Positions 27,618 through 36,381 are shown, counted from the stretch's first letter. The stretch: 64,000 nt of DNA from Bacteroidales bacterium UBA5326 (GCA_002408205.1 DHQY01000015.1:49221-113220); one strand, 5' to 3'. Notes: a model not told the origin generated them from the letters alone. Made by a program: numbers and translations.

Positions 27618-28793
27618 TTAATTATTAAACATTCCGGCAACCGTTTGAGCAGGTAATGATTCAACCGTATTGCCGTTTATACCGGTCATTGTTTCTGCCG
27701 CAAAAAGAGAATTAAGGATGGCTTCCTCCACCGCTTCTATGGCTGCCATAAAAAGTGAGGAGCATTCATCGTTGTGAAGATAAGTGGGCGTATAGGTCTG
27801 AGAAGGCGGTTGGGTGGCGGTGGCATATTCCCGGATCAGATTGCCGGGAGCCACGGATAACGCCAGCACATAATCACCGCTTCCGTTAGAAGCTATGCCT
27901 CCGGTCCGTGCCAGTCCCATCATACCTCTTTTGGCCAGACGTTCCAGGTTTCTTTCATTCAGTGGGGCATCGGTAATAATCACAATCATGCAGGAGCCGT
28001 CGGGTGACGGCATCAGGCCGGATATGGCATCTTTTTGGGCAATCTCTCCGGCATGGAGCTGTTTCATGAAAGAATAACGGCCGAGCCTCTCTCCCACGTT
28101 AACTCCTGCGATCTGCAGCACTCCTCCGAAGTTTGTCTGAACCAACACCCCAACCGTATAACCGCCCAGGCTTTCGGGCAACACACGGCTCGAGGTTCCT
28201 ATTCCGCCTTTGAATCCAAAACAGACCGTCCCGGTTCCGGCCCCTACATTCCCCTCGGCTACAGGACCCGTAGCGGCTTCTTTCAAAGCTTCCAGCACAT
28301 GTCCGGGTTTCACATGGCGACCCCGGATATCATTTAAACCTCCGTCGTTCGTTTCACCCACTACCGCATTGACCGATTTTATATCTTCATTTCCCGGTTG
28401 GGATAATGTATAGGTGATCAGGCCTTCCATCCCTGCTGCAACAGACAGCGTATTGGTTAGGATAATGGGCGTTTCTATATTGCCAAGCTCTTTTATCTGA
28501 GTAGATCCGGCCAGTTTCCCGAATCCGTTTCCGGCCCAGAATGCGGCAGGCACTTTTTCCCGAAAAATATTTCCTTCATGAGGTATAATGGCCGTTACCC
28601 CCGTACGGATCTCTTTACCTTTTATCAGGGTCACATGACCTATTTTAACTCCCTTTACATCCGTAATGGCATTCAGCGGCCCGGGTTGCATCACCCCTGT
28701 AACAATACCGTAATCCCTCATGCGCGCTTTCTGGGCAACCGCATGAGAATTTACACAATACAAAAAAAAGAAAAGAATATAGAGGCGTTTCAT
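27618..28793 (-). CDS. P1 family peptidase (DmpA-type aminopeptidase), exported
   Basis: 391 residues from the ATG at 28793, chosen because it gives a signal peptide (MKRLYILFFFLYCVNSHAVA). DmpA-type enzymes are made as a precursor and cut themselves before a Ser/Thr that becomes the N-terminal nucleophile; here KGGIGTSSRV holds the likely site, and GNVGAGTGTVCFG precedes it. The fold is the N-terminal nucleophile hydrolase fold. Substrates are small peptides, often with D- or beta-amino acids. Start is divergent from the M48 gene. Confidence 0.88.
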   Translation of the reverse strand: MKRLYILFFFLYCVNSHAVAQKARMRDYGIVTGVMQPGPLNAITDVKGVKIGHVTLIKGKEIRTGVTAIIPHEGNIFREKVPAAFWAGNGFGKLAGSTQIKELGNIETPIILTNTLSVAAGMEGLITYTLSQPGNEDIKSVNAVVGETNDGGLNDIRGRHVKPGHVLEALKEAATGPVAEGNVGAGTGTVCFGFKGGIGTSSRVLPESLGGYTVGVLVQTNFGGVLQIAGVNVGERLGRYSFMKQLHAGEIAQKDAISGLMPSPDGSCMIVIITDAPLNERNLERLAKRGMMGLARTGGIASNGSGDYVLALSVAPGNLIREYATATQPPSQTYTPTYLHNDECSSLFMAAIEAVEEAILNSLFAAETMTGINGNTVESLPAQTVAGMFNN

Positions 28794-28815
28794 GATACGT
28801 AGTGTTCGCAAAAAA

Positions 28816-28823
28816 CAAAGATA
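28816..28823 (-). promoter_or_regulatory. Probable -7 element of the P1 peptidase operon
   Basis: TATCTTTG on the minus strand, 22 bp before the start at 28793. It lies back to back with the plus-strand element at 28833-28840. Confidence 0.5.
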
Positions 28824-28832
28824 AAAAATGAT

Positions 28833-28840
28833 TATATTTG
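28833..28840 (+). promoter_or_regulatory. Probable -7 element of the M48 gene
   Basis: TATATTTG, exact consensus, 24 bp before the ATG at 28865. The two divergent boxes are only nine bases apart, so the two promoters overlap and probably compete. The box also excludes the in-frame start at 28838. Confidence 0.55.
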
Positions 28841-28864
28841 GGATATGATCTAAACCTTATTCGT

Positions 28865-29689
28865 ATGAAAAAGATTCAAAAAGCATTCATTGCGCTGCTT
28901 CTTGGGTTCGTTCTGGCCGCGTGCGGCACTACGGCTTTTACAGGCAGGAAACAATTTCTTATGTATTCAGACGAATCCGTCTCGGCCTTATCGGACGAAT
29001 CGTATTCTAAGTTTATGAAAACTGCCGTTATTTCAAAAAACACCTCGGCAGCCTCTACCGTTAAGTCCGTAGGAAGCCGGATGACAGCAGCCCTGGCAAG
29101 CTATCTTCAGGGGATTGGACAGGCAGATCATCTGGCGGGTTTATCCTGGGATTTCACACTCGTTTCTGACCAGGCTGTAAATGCATTCTGCCTTCCCAAC
29201 GGGAAGATCGTACTCTACGAGGGGGTCCTGAAATTCGCAGACAATCCTAATCACCTGGCCATTGTAATCGGACACGAAATGGGTCACGCCGTTGCCCGCC
29301 ACGGGAACGAACGCATGAGCCAGCAAGCCCTGCTGACTTCGGCAGGACAAATTGCTGCGGAAGTATTCACCCGTACAAAATACGGTGAAAATCCCCAGTA
29401 TGTAGAATTGTTCAATCAGGCGTTTGCGGTGGGTACCGGTGTAGGGGTTACCCTGCCCTTTTCGCGCAAACACGAATACGAAGCGGACAAAATCGGACTG
29501 TATATCATGGCCCTCGCCGGCTTTGACATTTACCAGACGCCCATGTTCTGGGAAAAAATGGCTTCTGCAAATCAAAAATCGACGTTCGATTTCCTGAGCA
29601 CGCACCCGGCAGACAGCAAAAGAATAGCCGCCATTTCTGCCAGCCTGGACGAAGCGGCTAAGTATTACAGAGATCCAAATATGAAATAA
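28865..29689 (+). CDS. M48 family metallopeptidase lipoprotein
   Basis: 274 residues from 28865, with lipobox LAAC (Cys20). The zinc motif HEMGH is at 137-141 and a third ligand Glu sits in HEYEADKIGL. The form is that of the small periplasmic M48 lipoproteins (LoiP/YcaL type), which degrade misfolded outer membrane proteins. It ends three bases before the convergent fhs stop, so there is no room for a separate terminator. Confidence 0.9.
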   Translation: MKKIQKAFIALLLGFVLAACGTTAFTGRKQFLMYSDESVSALSDESYSKFMKTAVISKNTSAASTVKSVGSRMTAALASYLQGIGQADHLAGLSWDFTLVSDQAVNAFCLPNGKIVLYEGVLKFADNPNHLAIVIGHEMGHAVARHGNERMSQQALLTSAGQIAAEVFTRTKYGENPQYVELFNQAFAVGTGVGVTLPFSRKHEYEADKIGLYIMALAGFDIYQTPMFWEKMASANQKSTFDFLSTHPADSKRIAAISASLDEAAKYYRDPNMK

Positions 29690-29692
29690 TCA

Positions 29693-31327
29693 TCAGCTCA
29701 GACCGCTGACCACGCCGTCAATAATATCAATATTACTGGCCTGGGGATTTTTGGGCAATCCCGGCATACGCACTATATCACCGGCAATGGCAATAATCAT
29801 CCCGGCACCGTTGTTGATGAGTATATCCTGAATGTTCATCTCAAAATCTTTTGCCACGCCGTAAGCTTTGGGATCCGTTGAAAAAGAATATTGTGTCTTG
29901 GCAATACATACGGGATAACGGCTAAGATCCAAAGACTGCATCCGGGCAATCCGGTCTTTCAGGCCCTGGTAGTAAAACACCGTTTTGGCGCCGTATATAT
30001 TTTTGGCGATCTTTTCAATTTTTTCCGTTATAGGATCTTCATCATCGTATGTGAATTTAAGGGGTCCGGAAGGGTTCCTCTTAATGGCATCGACAACGGT
30101 TTCTGCCAGTTCACGGGCTCCCTTACCGCCTTCTTCATATGCATTGTTTACGGCAAACCTGACTTTTTTACGTTCGCAATGAGCAGCCACCGTTTCAATT
30201 TCTTCGGGAAGGTCCGAAGAATATCTGTTTAGAGCCACCACAACGGTTTGCCCGAACCCGGCAAGATTTTTAAGATGCTTGTCCAGGTTGGCAAAACCTT
30301 TTTTCAAATCCATGCCCCCGTGCATTTTCAGTCCCTGGACAGTAGCTACGATTACTGTCAGTTTGGGCTGCAGTCCGCTCTTCCGGCATTTGATATTAAA
30401 AAATTTTTCAGCCCCGAGGTCCGCTCCGAACCCGGCCTCGGTAATAACATAGTCTGCATACGACATGGCCATCTTAGTAGCCGTAATGGAGTTGCAGCCA
30501 TGAGCAATATTGGCGAACGGCCCGCCGTGTATGAACGCCGGCGTTCCCTCCAGGGTCTGAACCACATTGGGATGAATGGCATCTTTCAGTAATACGGTAA
30601 TAGCCCCGGTGACGCCCAGATCGTCTACGGTAAAAGGCTTGTCTTCATAGGTATAACCCAGAATAATCCGGCCAATGCGTTGTTTCAAATCTTCAATATC
30701 CTTTGAAAGACAAAGAATAGCCATGATTTCCGACGCAGGCGTAATATCAAAACCTGCCGCCTGGGTGATTCCATTGGTTTTTGGGCCCACTCCGGTAATA
30801 ATACTGCGCAGGGAACGGTCGTTGACGTCAAGTACCCTTTTCCAAATAATCTCTTTTAAACAAAACCCTTTATTCTTATTATAATAAAGATGATTATCAA
30901 GTAAAGCGGCAATCATATTGTGCGCCGAGGTAACCGCATGAAAATCACCGGTAAAATGCAGGTTGATATCTTCCATGGGAACCACCTGCGCATAACCTCC
31001 GCCGGCTGCGCCTCCTTTCATACCAAAACAGGGGCCCAGAGAAGGTTCCCTTAATGCCACAATCGCTTTTTTCCCAATATGGTTTAAACCGAGCGCCAGA
31101 CCTATTGACACGGTCGTTTTTCCCACTCCGGCTTTTGTGGGAGTGATGGCTGTGACAAGGATCAGATTGCTCCGCGACACCTGTTCTTCCCGTATAAATT
31201 GTAAAGGTACCTTGGCCATGTACTTTCCGTAAAGGTTGACATCCTGGCAGGGTATTCCGGCTTCGCAAGTCACTTCACGAATATCCCTCATTGAATATTC
31301 ATGGGCAATTTCAATATCCGATTTCAT
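29693..31327 (-). CDS. fhs: Formate-tetrahydrofolate ligase
   Basis: 544 residues, close to the family norm of about 555. The ATP site TPTKAGVGKTTVSIGLALGL and the EPSLGPCFGMKGGAAGGGYAQ region (here quoted only in part: GPCFGMKGGAAGG) are conserved. The enzyme joins formate to tetrahydrofolate with ATP in the cytosol, feeding one-carbon metabolism. I use the ATG at 31327: the longer reading would need a TTG that lies inside the -7 promoter box. The island border lies immediately upstream. Confidence 0.95.
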   Translation of the reverse strand: MKSDIEIAHEYSMRDIREVTCEAGIPCQDVNLYGKYMAKVPLQFIREEQVSRSNLILVTAITPTKAGVGKTTVSIGLALGLNHIGKKAIVALREPSLGPCFGMKGGAAGGGYAQVVPMEDINLHFTGDFHAVTSAHNMIAALLDNHLYYNKNKGFCLKEIIWKRVLDVNDRSLRSIITGVGPKTNGITQAAGFDITPASEIMAILCLSKDIEDLKQRIGRIILGYTYEDKPFTVDDLGVTGAITVLLKDAIHPNVVQTLEGTPAFIHGGPFANIAHGCNSITATKMAMSYADYVITEAGFGADLGAEKFFNIKCRKSGLQPKLTVIVATVQGLKMHGGMDLKKGFANLDKHLKNLAGFGQTVVVALNRYSSDLPEEIETVAAHCERKKVRFAVNNAYEEGGKGARELAETVVDAIKRNPSGPLKFTYDDEDPITEKIEKIAKNIYGAKTVFYYQGLKDRIARMQSLDLSRYPVCIAKTQYSFSTDPKAYGVAKDFEMNIQDILINNGAGMIIAIAGDIVRMPGLPKNPQASNIDIIDGVVSGLS

Positions 31328-31348
31328 CTCTTTTTTATTTAGATGAAC

Positions 31349-31378
31349 CAAATATAATTAATATGCAGGAGAAATCAA
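31349..31378 (-). promoter_or_regulatory. Promoter of fhs
   Basis: TTG at 31376-31378, 19-bp spacer, TATATTTG at 31349-31356 on the minus strand: a full Bacteroidota promoter, with a leader of roughly 15 nt. The TTG lies directly against the island border at 31379, so the insertion spared the promoter core but replaced all DNA upstream of it. Confidence 0.75.
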
Positions 31379-31395
31379 TGGTGCTCGGAACAGGA
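31379..31395 (+). repeat. Left attachment-like repeat (attL) of the island
   Basis: TGGTGCTCGG followed by AAC-AGGA matches the 3' end of the tRNA-Leu gene at 41958-41974 at 15 of 17 positions, in direct orientation. A copy of the tRNA end, next to a recombinase gene and at the far side from the tRNA, is what integration into the tRNA leaves behind. The same bases form a small hairpin (GTGCTC with GAGCAC, 31381-31399). Confidence 0.6.
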
Positions 31396-31489
31396 GCACA
31401 AAATACATTTTAAAGCAATTTACGTAAATGCCTGATAATAAAAGTATGTGAATTGTTAATATATCAGCCAGGGCCGGACCAGGCATTAC

Positions 31490-32242
31490 ATGGTTCTGTA
31501 TCGCAGTCTGAAACGTTTTGAACTATATAACTACCTCAACCTTGATACCGATACTTTTTCAAGCGAAGAACTACGTAAATACAATTCCTTTTTTGTAAAC
31601 GAATACAAGATGTTCACACCTGACAAGGATGGAGTATTGAGGCCAAAACAGTCATATAAAAAGATTTTTGAAACGTTCAGGGAATGCAGGCCCCCAAAGA
31701 AGAGAGGAGACCACTATATCTCTAGCGTTGAAATCATGCTGCGGGCATTTTTCTCTTGGTGTATCAAAACGGAAAAAACAACTAATGATCCATTCAGAAG
31801 TTATTCCATTAAAACCATTGAATATGGAACGCCCTACTACCTGACCCTCGAAGAAAGGGACCGGATATATCAAACGGACTTGTCTTCTGAGCCCCAAATG
31901 GAAATCCTTAATAAATACAAGTCGACGGAAAGAAAGAGCCTGCTCCCGTTCATATCATCCCAGAAGTATAATGACTATATCAAGCAAATTTTGCACACTT
32001 GCGGGATTGACCGAATGGTAACGGTTCTTAATCCCACCACCGGAGAATCCGAACAGCGCTGCATAGCCGACGTGGCATCATCACATATCGCACGCCGAAC
32101 ATTCATCGGAAACCTTTACAAGAAAGTCAAGGATCCGAATCTTGTCGGCAAGTTGTCAGGGCATAAAGAAGGGAGCAGGGCATTTGCGCGATATAGGGAT
32201 ATCGATGATGAAATGATCAGCGACCTCACGAATCTTTTATAA
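31490..32242 (+). CDS. Tyrosine recombinase (integrase), N-terminally truncated and internally deleted
   Basis: 250 residues, against about 400 for the family. It begins inside the core-binding domain (LYRSLKRFELYNYL); the arm-binding N-terminus is gone and the frame is closed by TAA 33 bp upstream. At about residue 135-140 (EPQMEI joined to LNKYKSTERKSLLPFI) the catalytic block with the first Arg and the Lys is missing in frame. Still present are HIAR in SSHIARRTFIGN, GHKEG, and the Tyr nucleophile in AFARYRDID. It cannot be an active recombinase, so the island is likely locked in place. It is related to the integrases of Bacteroides conjugative and mobilizable elements. Confidence 0.85.
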   Translation: MVLYRSLKRFELYNYLNLDTDTFSSEELRKYNSFFVNEYKMFTPDKDGVLRPKQSYKKIFETFRECRPPKKRGDHYISSVEIMLRAFFSWCIKTEKTTNDPFRSYSIKTIEYGTPYYLTLEERDRIYQTDLSSEPQMEILNKYKSTERKSLLPFISSQKYNDYIKQILHTCGIDRMVTVLNPTTGESEQRCIADVASSHIARRTFIGNLYKKVKDPNLVGKLSGHKEGSRAFARYRDIDDEMISDLTNLL

Positions 32243-32645
32243 TCCACTGAAGAACTAGTGTCATGGCGTATGTGGGGTTTTGAGGGGAACGCAGTGGAGT
32301 GAGAAACCCGACATAGCCAGCCTTACTCAGCGACCTTTTATCAATGATACAGGCAGGCGGTAACGCCAAAATGGCCGAAAAAGCCCTGAAATCAAACCCC
32401 AAAACACCGAATTCGAATAATGTGGACCAACCACAAGGTTAACTTGTAATATATTGATTTTTAGACTATATTTGGACGATACTGCTAAATTTATCTGTGG
32501 CTAATTTTACCCGGGCAATCAGGCAAAAGGTACAATATAATAGATTATACCACATCCTGAATGCTAAGATTATTATAAGGATTTAGTTTTTATTCAAATA
32601 ATCAATTCATTAGACAATTACTAAATAAACAATACAATAATTGAG
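32243..32645. other. Intergenic stretch with a possible gene remnant and promoter
   Basis: No full gene. At 32344-32442 (plus) a 32-codon reading (starts MIQAGGNAKMAEKALKSNP) has normal coding character and may be the tail of a lost gene; I cannot name it. An AAACCCGACATRGCCAGC motif near 32304 recurs near 33502 behind the FISUMP gene. TTG at 32444-32446, 20 bp, TATATTTG at 32467-32474 could be the promoter of the FISUMP gene, with a long leader of about 165 nt. Confidence 0.35.
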
Positions 32646-33395
32646 ATGAAAAAAACGATTCTTTTCTTATTTGCATTAGTGTTCATCTATTCCTGCACAC
32701 CACTTCCATTTCCATACATTCTGCTGGATTCACTGAATACTTTCCTGTTCATGGATTTACGTGATTTCAAAGTGTATAAAACGGTAACCATTGGAGGCCA
32801 GGTGTGGATGGCAGAAAACCTGACGTATTTGCCTTCGGTGAATGACCCGGGAGATGGCTCAGAAGACGCAGGCCATACAGATGATGCATATTATTACGTT
32901 AATGGTTATGGCGGTGAAGGAATAAACGAAAATGTAGCTGACGCCAAAGCCACAACCAGTTATCAAACCTATGGGGTGTTGTATAACTGGACGGCGGCAC
33001 AGTCGGCGTGTCCGGAAGGCTGGCATTTACCCAGCGATGATGAGTGGAAAGCATTGGAGATGTACCTTGGGATAAGTCAAGAACAAGCAGATGGCATTGG
33101 GGAGCGGGGTACAGACCAAGGGGGTAAGCTGAAAGAAGCAGGAGCCTCTCATTGGTTCAACCCGAATACCGGATCAACCAACGAAAGTGGTTTTACAGCC
33201 CTTCCGGGTGATTGCCGCCATACCGATGGGACCATCCTGGATGTTGGTTCCAACGGCTACTGGTGGAGTTCTACGAAGCTCGGAACAAAAACAGCCTGGT
33301 GCCGCGGCCTGGAATACTATGACAGCAACGTTAACAGGACCGTCTACAAACAGGAATTCGGGTTTTCTGTTCGTTGTTTACGGGATGATGATTGA
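32646..33395 (+). CDS. FISUMP-domain lipoprotein
   Basis: 249 residues with lipobox IYSC (about Cys17). The body is the Fibrobacter succinogenes major paralogous domain: VYKTVTIGGQVWMAENL, YGVLYNWTAA, CPEGWHLPSDDEWKALE, GYWWSSTK and the end GFSVRCLRD. Its biochemical role is unknown; members are surface lipoproteins that often occur in several copies. A close paralogue lies at 40504-41208 in inverted orientation. This copy has an altered, longer linker after the lipobox (about residues 18-40) and an extra DD at the end. Confidence 0.88.
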   Translation: MKKTILFLFALVFIYSCTPLPFPYILLDSLNTFLFMDLRDFKVYKTVTIGGQVWMAENLTYLPSVNDPGDGSEDAGHTDDAYYYVNGYGGEGINENVADAKATTSYQTYGVLYNWTAAQSACPEGWHLPSDDEWKALEMYLGISQEQADGIGERGTDQGGKLKEAGASHWFNPNTGSTNESGFTALPGDCRHTDGTILDVGSNGYWWSSTKLGTKTAWCRGLEYYDSNVNRTVYKQEFGFSVRCLRDDD

Positions 33396-33684
33396 TTTTT
33401 TGGATTAGAGAAGACGTTATTGTCCTGTGAGGCAACTGTCTAAAATGATGTGTAAAAGACAATAGGTTTAATTATCGTTTAGACAATTTAGTAGATAAAG
33501 CGGGGAAACCCGACATGGCCAGCATTGCTCTTCGCTGGGAAGGCGAAGCCGGAACAGGGAAGGTTTAATGCACGAAAGGTGGGTGGATGCACACGGATAT
33601 GTGGAGCGGAGTATCCCGGAGGTCGCGGAGGAGACGGAGTGGCCGGAGCGTTCACCGCAGGGATACGAAGCGGAGCATTTCCGG

Positions 33685-33945
33685 TCAGAGTGATTTTGAT
33701 AGATGCGCCGCCTCGGCATAGACAGTGTCACCGACCTGCCTGACGTCTTTTGTTGTATGCTGCGCCTCGGCTGATAGGTATTCATCTGGAATACCGTTCG
33801 GGAATGCCTTACAGAAAAAATCCCATTGCCTGAAATGCCTGCAAGTCACACACTTTGAACGAAGCCTGTCCAGTAAGAATTCCCGGTCGTCAAGTGTGAG
33901 TCCGCTCTCGTATTCACTTCTGTTCTTATAAATTCTTTCAGCCAT
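33685..33945 (-). CDS. Small CxxC protein of unknown function
   Basis: 86 residues, no signal peptide or membrane segment. Cys32, Cys35 and Cys45 (CVTCRHFRQWDFFCKAFPNGIP) resemble a small family of proteins from phages and mobile elements that share a CxxC, a third Cys and an AFPxGIP segment; the first two Cys probably bind metal. I cannot assign a function. Codon use and the conserved core make it more credible than the other small frames around it. It lies alone in the island, pointing away from the GGAGCG-rich region. Confidence 0.6.
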   Translation of the reverse strand: MAERIYKNRSEYESGLTLDDREFLLDRLRSKCVTCRHFRQWDFFCKAFPNGIPDEYLSAEAQHTTKDVRQVGDTVYAEAAHLSKSL

Positions 33946-34458
33946 ACTGATTTCGGTTTCGGTACAAAGGAACTATTTTATCGGCAATCGCTTGATATTC
34001 ATTTTTGTTGGTGGTGTAAATATACAGAGAAAGCAGGACAAAGAGCTTTCATCCCTTTGTCCTCTGCAGCCGGCAATGGAGTTTGTCCGTTTTCTTTGGC
34101 GATGAAGCATGCGCCGCCGCGAAGCGGCGTGGAGACTATTCCGCTCTACTCTTGCCGCAGGCGGAGCCTGCCGGCAGGAGGGTTTAAGGGGGCTGCACTT
34201 TGGGCGGAGCGGGCGGAGTTGCGGAGCCGCCAGGCGGAGCAATTCCGGATGGACGGCTGTTGGGGCGTGGGTTCCTGCCCGGGAGCGGAGCGGAGGGCAG
34301 GTGGAGATGGGCGGACGTGAGGGAGCATCCTCATAAAGGCAGCCGGATGCTGTGGAATGGGTGCGGCCCGGCCGCTCCGCTCTCCTTTGTGGAAACGGGA
34401 GAAAATGGGGAGCAGGCTTAAGGCCTGCGGATTTTCTTTTGGAACCACAAAGGGGGGA

Positions 34459-34586
34459 CGGCCCTGTTTGTACATAATCTGGGTTGTGTTTTGAAGCGGA
34501 GCGTGCGCAGCGGAGTGGAACGGAGCTTGCAAAGCGGAGCGGAGAACACAACTGAGTCTCAGATTATGTTAAATCAGGGGCGGCCT
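34459..34586. repeat. Long imperfect inverted repeat
   Basis: ACATAATCTG at 34472-34481 pairs with CAGATTATGT at 34560-34569; GTTGTGTT at 34483-34490 pairs with AACACAAC at 34545-34552; outside these, about 15 more bases match imperfectly (CGGCCCTG against CAGGGGCGG). The arms enclose some 54 bases of GGAGCG-rich DNA. It could be a structured RNA or the relic of a small mobile element. Confidence 0.6.
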
Positions 34587-34747
34587 ATTATTGAGGGCAG
34601 AGCGAAGCGGAGCCCGAACGATAAAGGGAGCCGGTTGGAAATGGCGCACGCCCGGGGGAAGGTTCGGGGAAGGGATGGTTGGTATATGCTTTCTGCTTTT
34701 GATGGATGCGGTCCCGGTCGCGGCGTGGGTTCATTTACGCCGGCGAG

Positions 34748-34848
34748 TGAGCGCAGCGAACACCGCGGGATATTGGGTGGGAGGCGAACTGAGGCCCGTT
34801 TACAGTTCGCCGGGCGGGGACAAGGATCATGAGCGGAGCGAATACCGC
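34748..34848 (+). repeat. Two 19-bp direct repeats flanking a hairpin
   Basis: TGAGCGSAGCGAAYACCGC occurs at 34748-34766 and 34830-34848 with two differences. Between them lies a perfect 9-bp hairpin (GGCGAACTG at 34783-34791, CAGTTCGCC at 34803-34811). Confidence 0.55.
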
Positions 34849-35594
34849 TGAGTTCTGGAGCGTCAAGAGTTTGTGGCCGGAGTGGAGCGTCAGCGGAATG
34901 GAGGATGACAATCTCTTAGCGGAAGTAAACACAAGGTCAGTGATTCGAGTGGAGCGGAGCTTGCGGAGCGGAAAGAGAATGACTGGGGCCTCGGTATTAA
35001 GTAAGAGCCCTTTTTCAAATAGCTGTTTACAATTCGCTTACCGAAATCATATTCATTTCAACCAGAATCAAAGAATAACCAACGTAATTCGGGAATTTTG
35101 CACTCTGATTCAGGACGTTAAAGTAAAGAAAGCAGCGTAGTTAATCCTGGAATTGAATAATAATTATTAATTTAGAGGCAGACTTTCTCCGGGAATAGAT
35201 CCGCATAGGCGGATTTAGTTCAACATAAGGTATACTGCATGCGGGTTTCAGAGATTTGCGAGCGTTTGTATATCCTAAAAAAGTTCTGTGTAAACTGATA
35301 GGAAATCGTCCGCAATCGGCAACGTTTCAAACTGCTGGGCAAGTCCCGAATCCGGATATCCTGTTGAGAAAAAGCCCACATTTTAGTAAAGAATGAAAAT
35401 ATTTTCAATTTTATCATAATGTTAACAATCAATACTCCGAAATAAAGCCTGGATTTCAACAGAAAAACTGGGTGGCGATGCTCCGAATTACGTAACCGGC
35501 TAATTGATCACCAAACGTGAAGAAGAACCATTTTTAGATGCTGTCTACAGTATGATTTTCAAAGTCAGAATATTATTATTTGTTTATTTTAATG

Positions 35595-35618
35595 TATATT
35601 TGCGGTAATTATTACCGC
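35595..35618 (+). promoter_or_regulatory. abiE promoter (-7 element) with palindromic operator
   Basis: TATATTTG (35595-35602) is an exact -7 box. It runs directly into a 17-bp palindrome, GCGGTAAT-T-ATTACCGC (35602-35618), which ends one base before the abiEi ATG and covers the expected transcription start. AbiEi antitoxins of known systems bind inverted repeats in their own promoter, so this is the likely site of autorepression. Confidence 0.65.
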
Positions 35619-35619
35619 T

Positions 35620-36381
35620 ATGGCAACAAAAATTAAACTAATTCTTCAGAAGATACCACGTAACGCCGTATTGTTTTCTTCCTGGCTTTCAAAAAACGGA
35701 ATAGACAGGAAGGAGCAAACTTCATATGTGCGCAGTGGCTGGATAGAAAGAATTTCGAAAGGCGTATATAAGGTTGCCGGGGAAACCCCTACTGTATACT
35801 CGATTCTTTCGTCCTATAACACTCAGCTTGATAAAAGGATTCATATTGGTGCTTCGACGGCACTCGATGTGCGGGGATATTCCCATTTTGTGGCAATGGG
35901 CAAACCTCTGGCATATATCTTTTCGTCGAAAAATCAAAGGATTCCATCTTGGTTTGAAAGAGAGGAGTGGGATATGTCTGTCAGGTATTTCTCATCGTCC
36001 GCTTTTGGAGAGACTGAGGTTGGATTGGAGATGATGATGATAGATGGGAGCCAGGTGCTTTTATCTTCTCCCGAGAGGGCCTTTATGGAATGTCTGCATC
36101 TTTCCCCGGTTAATTATTCTTTGATGGACCTATATTATGTCATGGAGATGCTGACTACGCTACGTCCAAAACTGGTACAGGAGCTCCTGGAGGCATGTAC
36201 CTCGGTAAAGGTTAAGAGACTGTTTCTATATATGGCAGAGAAGTCAGGCCATTCCTGGGTTAAAGCGATCAGCACGGGAGTGATAGCACTCGGAAGCGGC
36301 AAGCGTGTATGTGCTTCCAATGGAAAATACATAGGTAAATATAACATAACCATACCAAGAGAGCTGGCGGACTATGAATAA
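35620..36381 (+). CDS. abiEi: Type IV toxin-antitoxin antitoxin, AbiEi family
   Basis: 253 residues. An N-terminal winged-helix region (about residues 10-55: VLFSSWLSKNGIDRKEQTSYVRSGWIERISKGVYK, with the SGWIERISKGVY turn typical) is followed by the AbiEi C-terminal domain, with LSSPERAFMECLHLSP. The protein represses its own promoter and counteracts the AbiEii nucleotidyltransferase. The toxin frame begins within its last codons. Cytosolic. Member of the branch found in many Bacteroidota. Confidence 0.85.
   Translation: MATKIKLILQKIPRNAVLFSSWLSKNGIDRKEQTSYVRSGWIERISKGVYKVAGETPTVYSILSSYNTQLDKRIHIGASTALDVRGYSHFVAMGKPLAYIFSSKNQRIPSWFEREEWDMSVRYFSSSAFGETEVGLEMMMIDGSQVLLSSPERAFMECLHLSPVNYSLMDLYYVMEMLTTLRPKLVQELLEACTSVKVKRLFLYMAEKSGHSWVKAISTGVIALGSGKRVCASNGKYIGKYNITIPRELADYE

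Larger units (their letters stand above)
33946..35619. other. Gene-free, GGAGCG-rich and hairpin-rich DNA
   Basis: Almost 1.7 kb without a credible gene. From 34100 to 34980 the plus strand is packed with degenerate copies of GCGGAGCG; overlapping frames exist on both strands only because G-rich DNA has few stops. Hairpins include CGCCGC-GAA-GCGGCG (34115-34129), an imperfect inverted repeat with arms at 34459-34490 and 34545-34586, and GGCGAACTG/CAGTTCGCC (34783-34811). From about 35000 on the DNA is AT-rich and plain up to the abiE promoter. Confidence 0.6.

Noticed and set aside
31328..31351. Longer fhs start with eight more residues
   Set aside because: It would use a TTG that lies inside the -7 promoter box and hence before the transcription start.
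33973..34551. Minus-strand frame of 192 codons in the GGAGCG-rich region
   Set aside because: Pro/Arg/Ser-rich low complexity with overlapping frames on both strands; long only because G-rich DNA lacks stops.
34491..34832. Plus-strand frames in the same region
   Set aside because: Same reason; the composition follows the GCGGAGCG repeat and no domain is visible.
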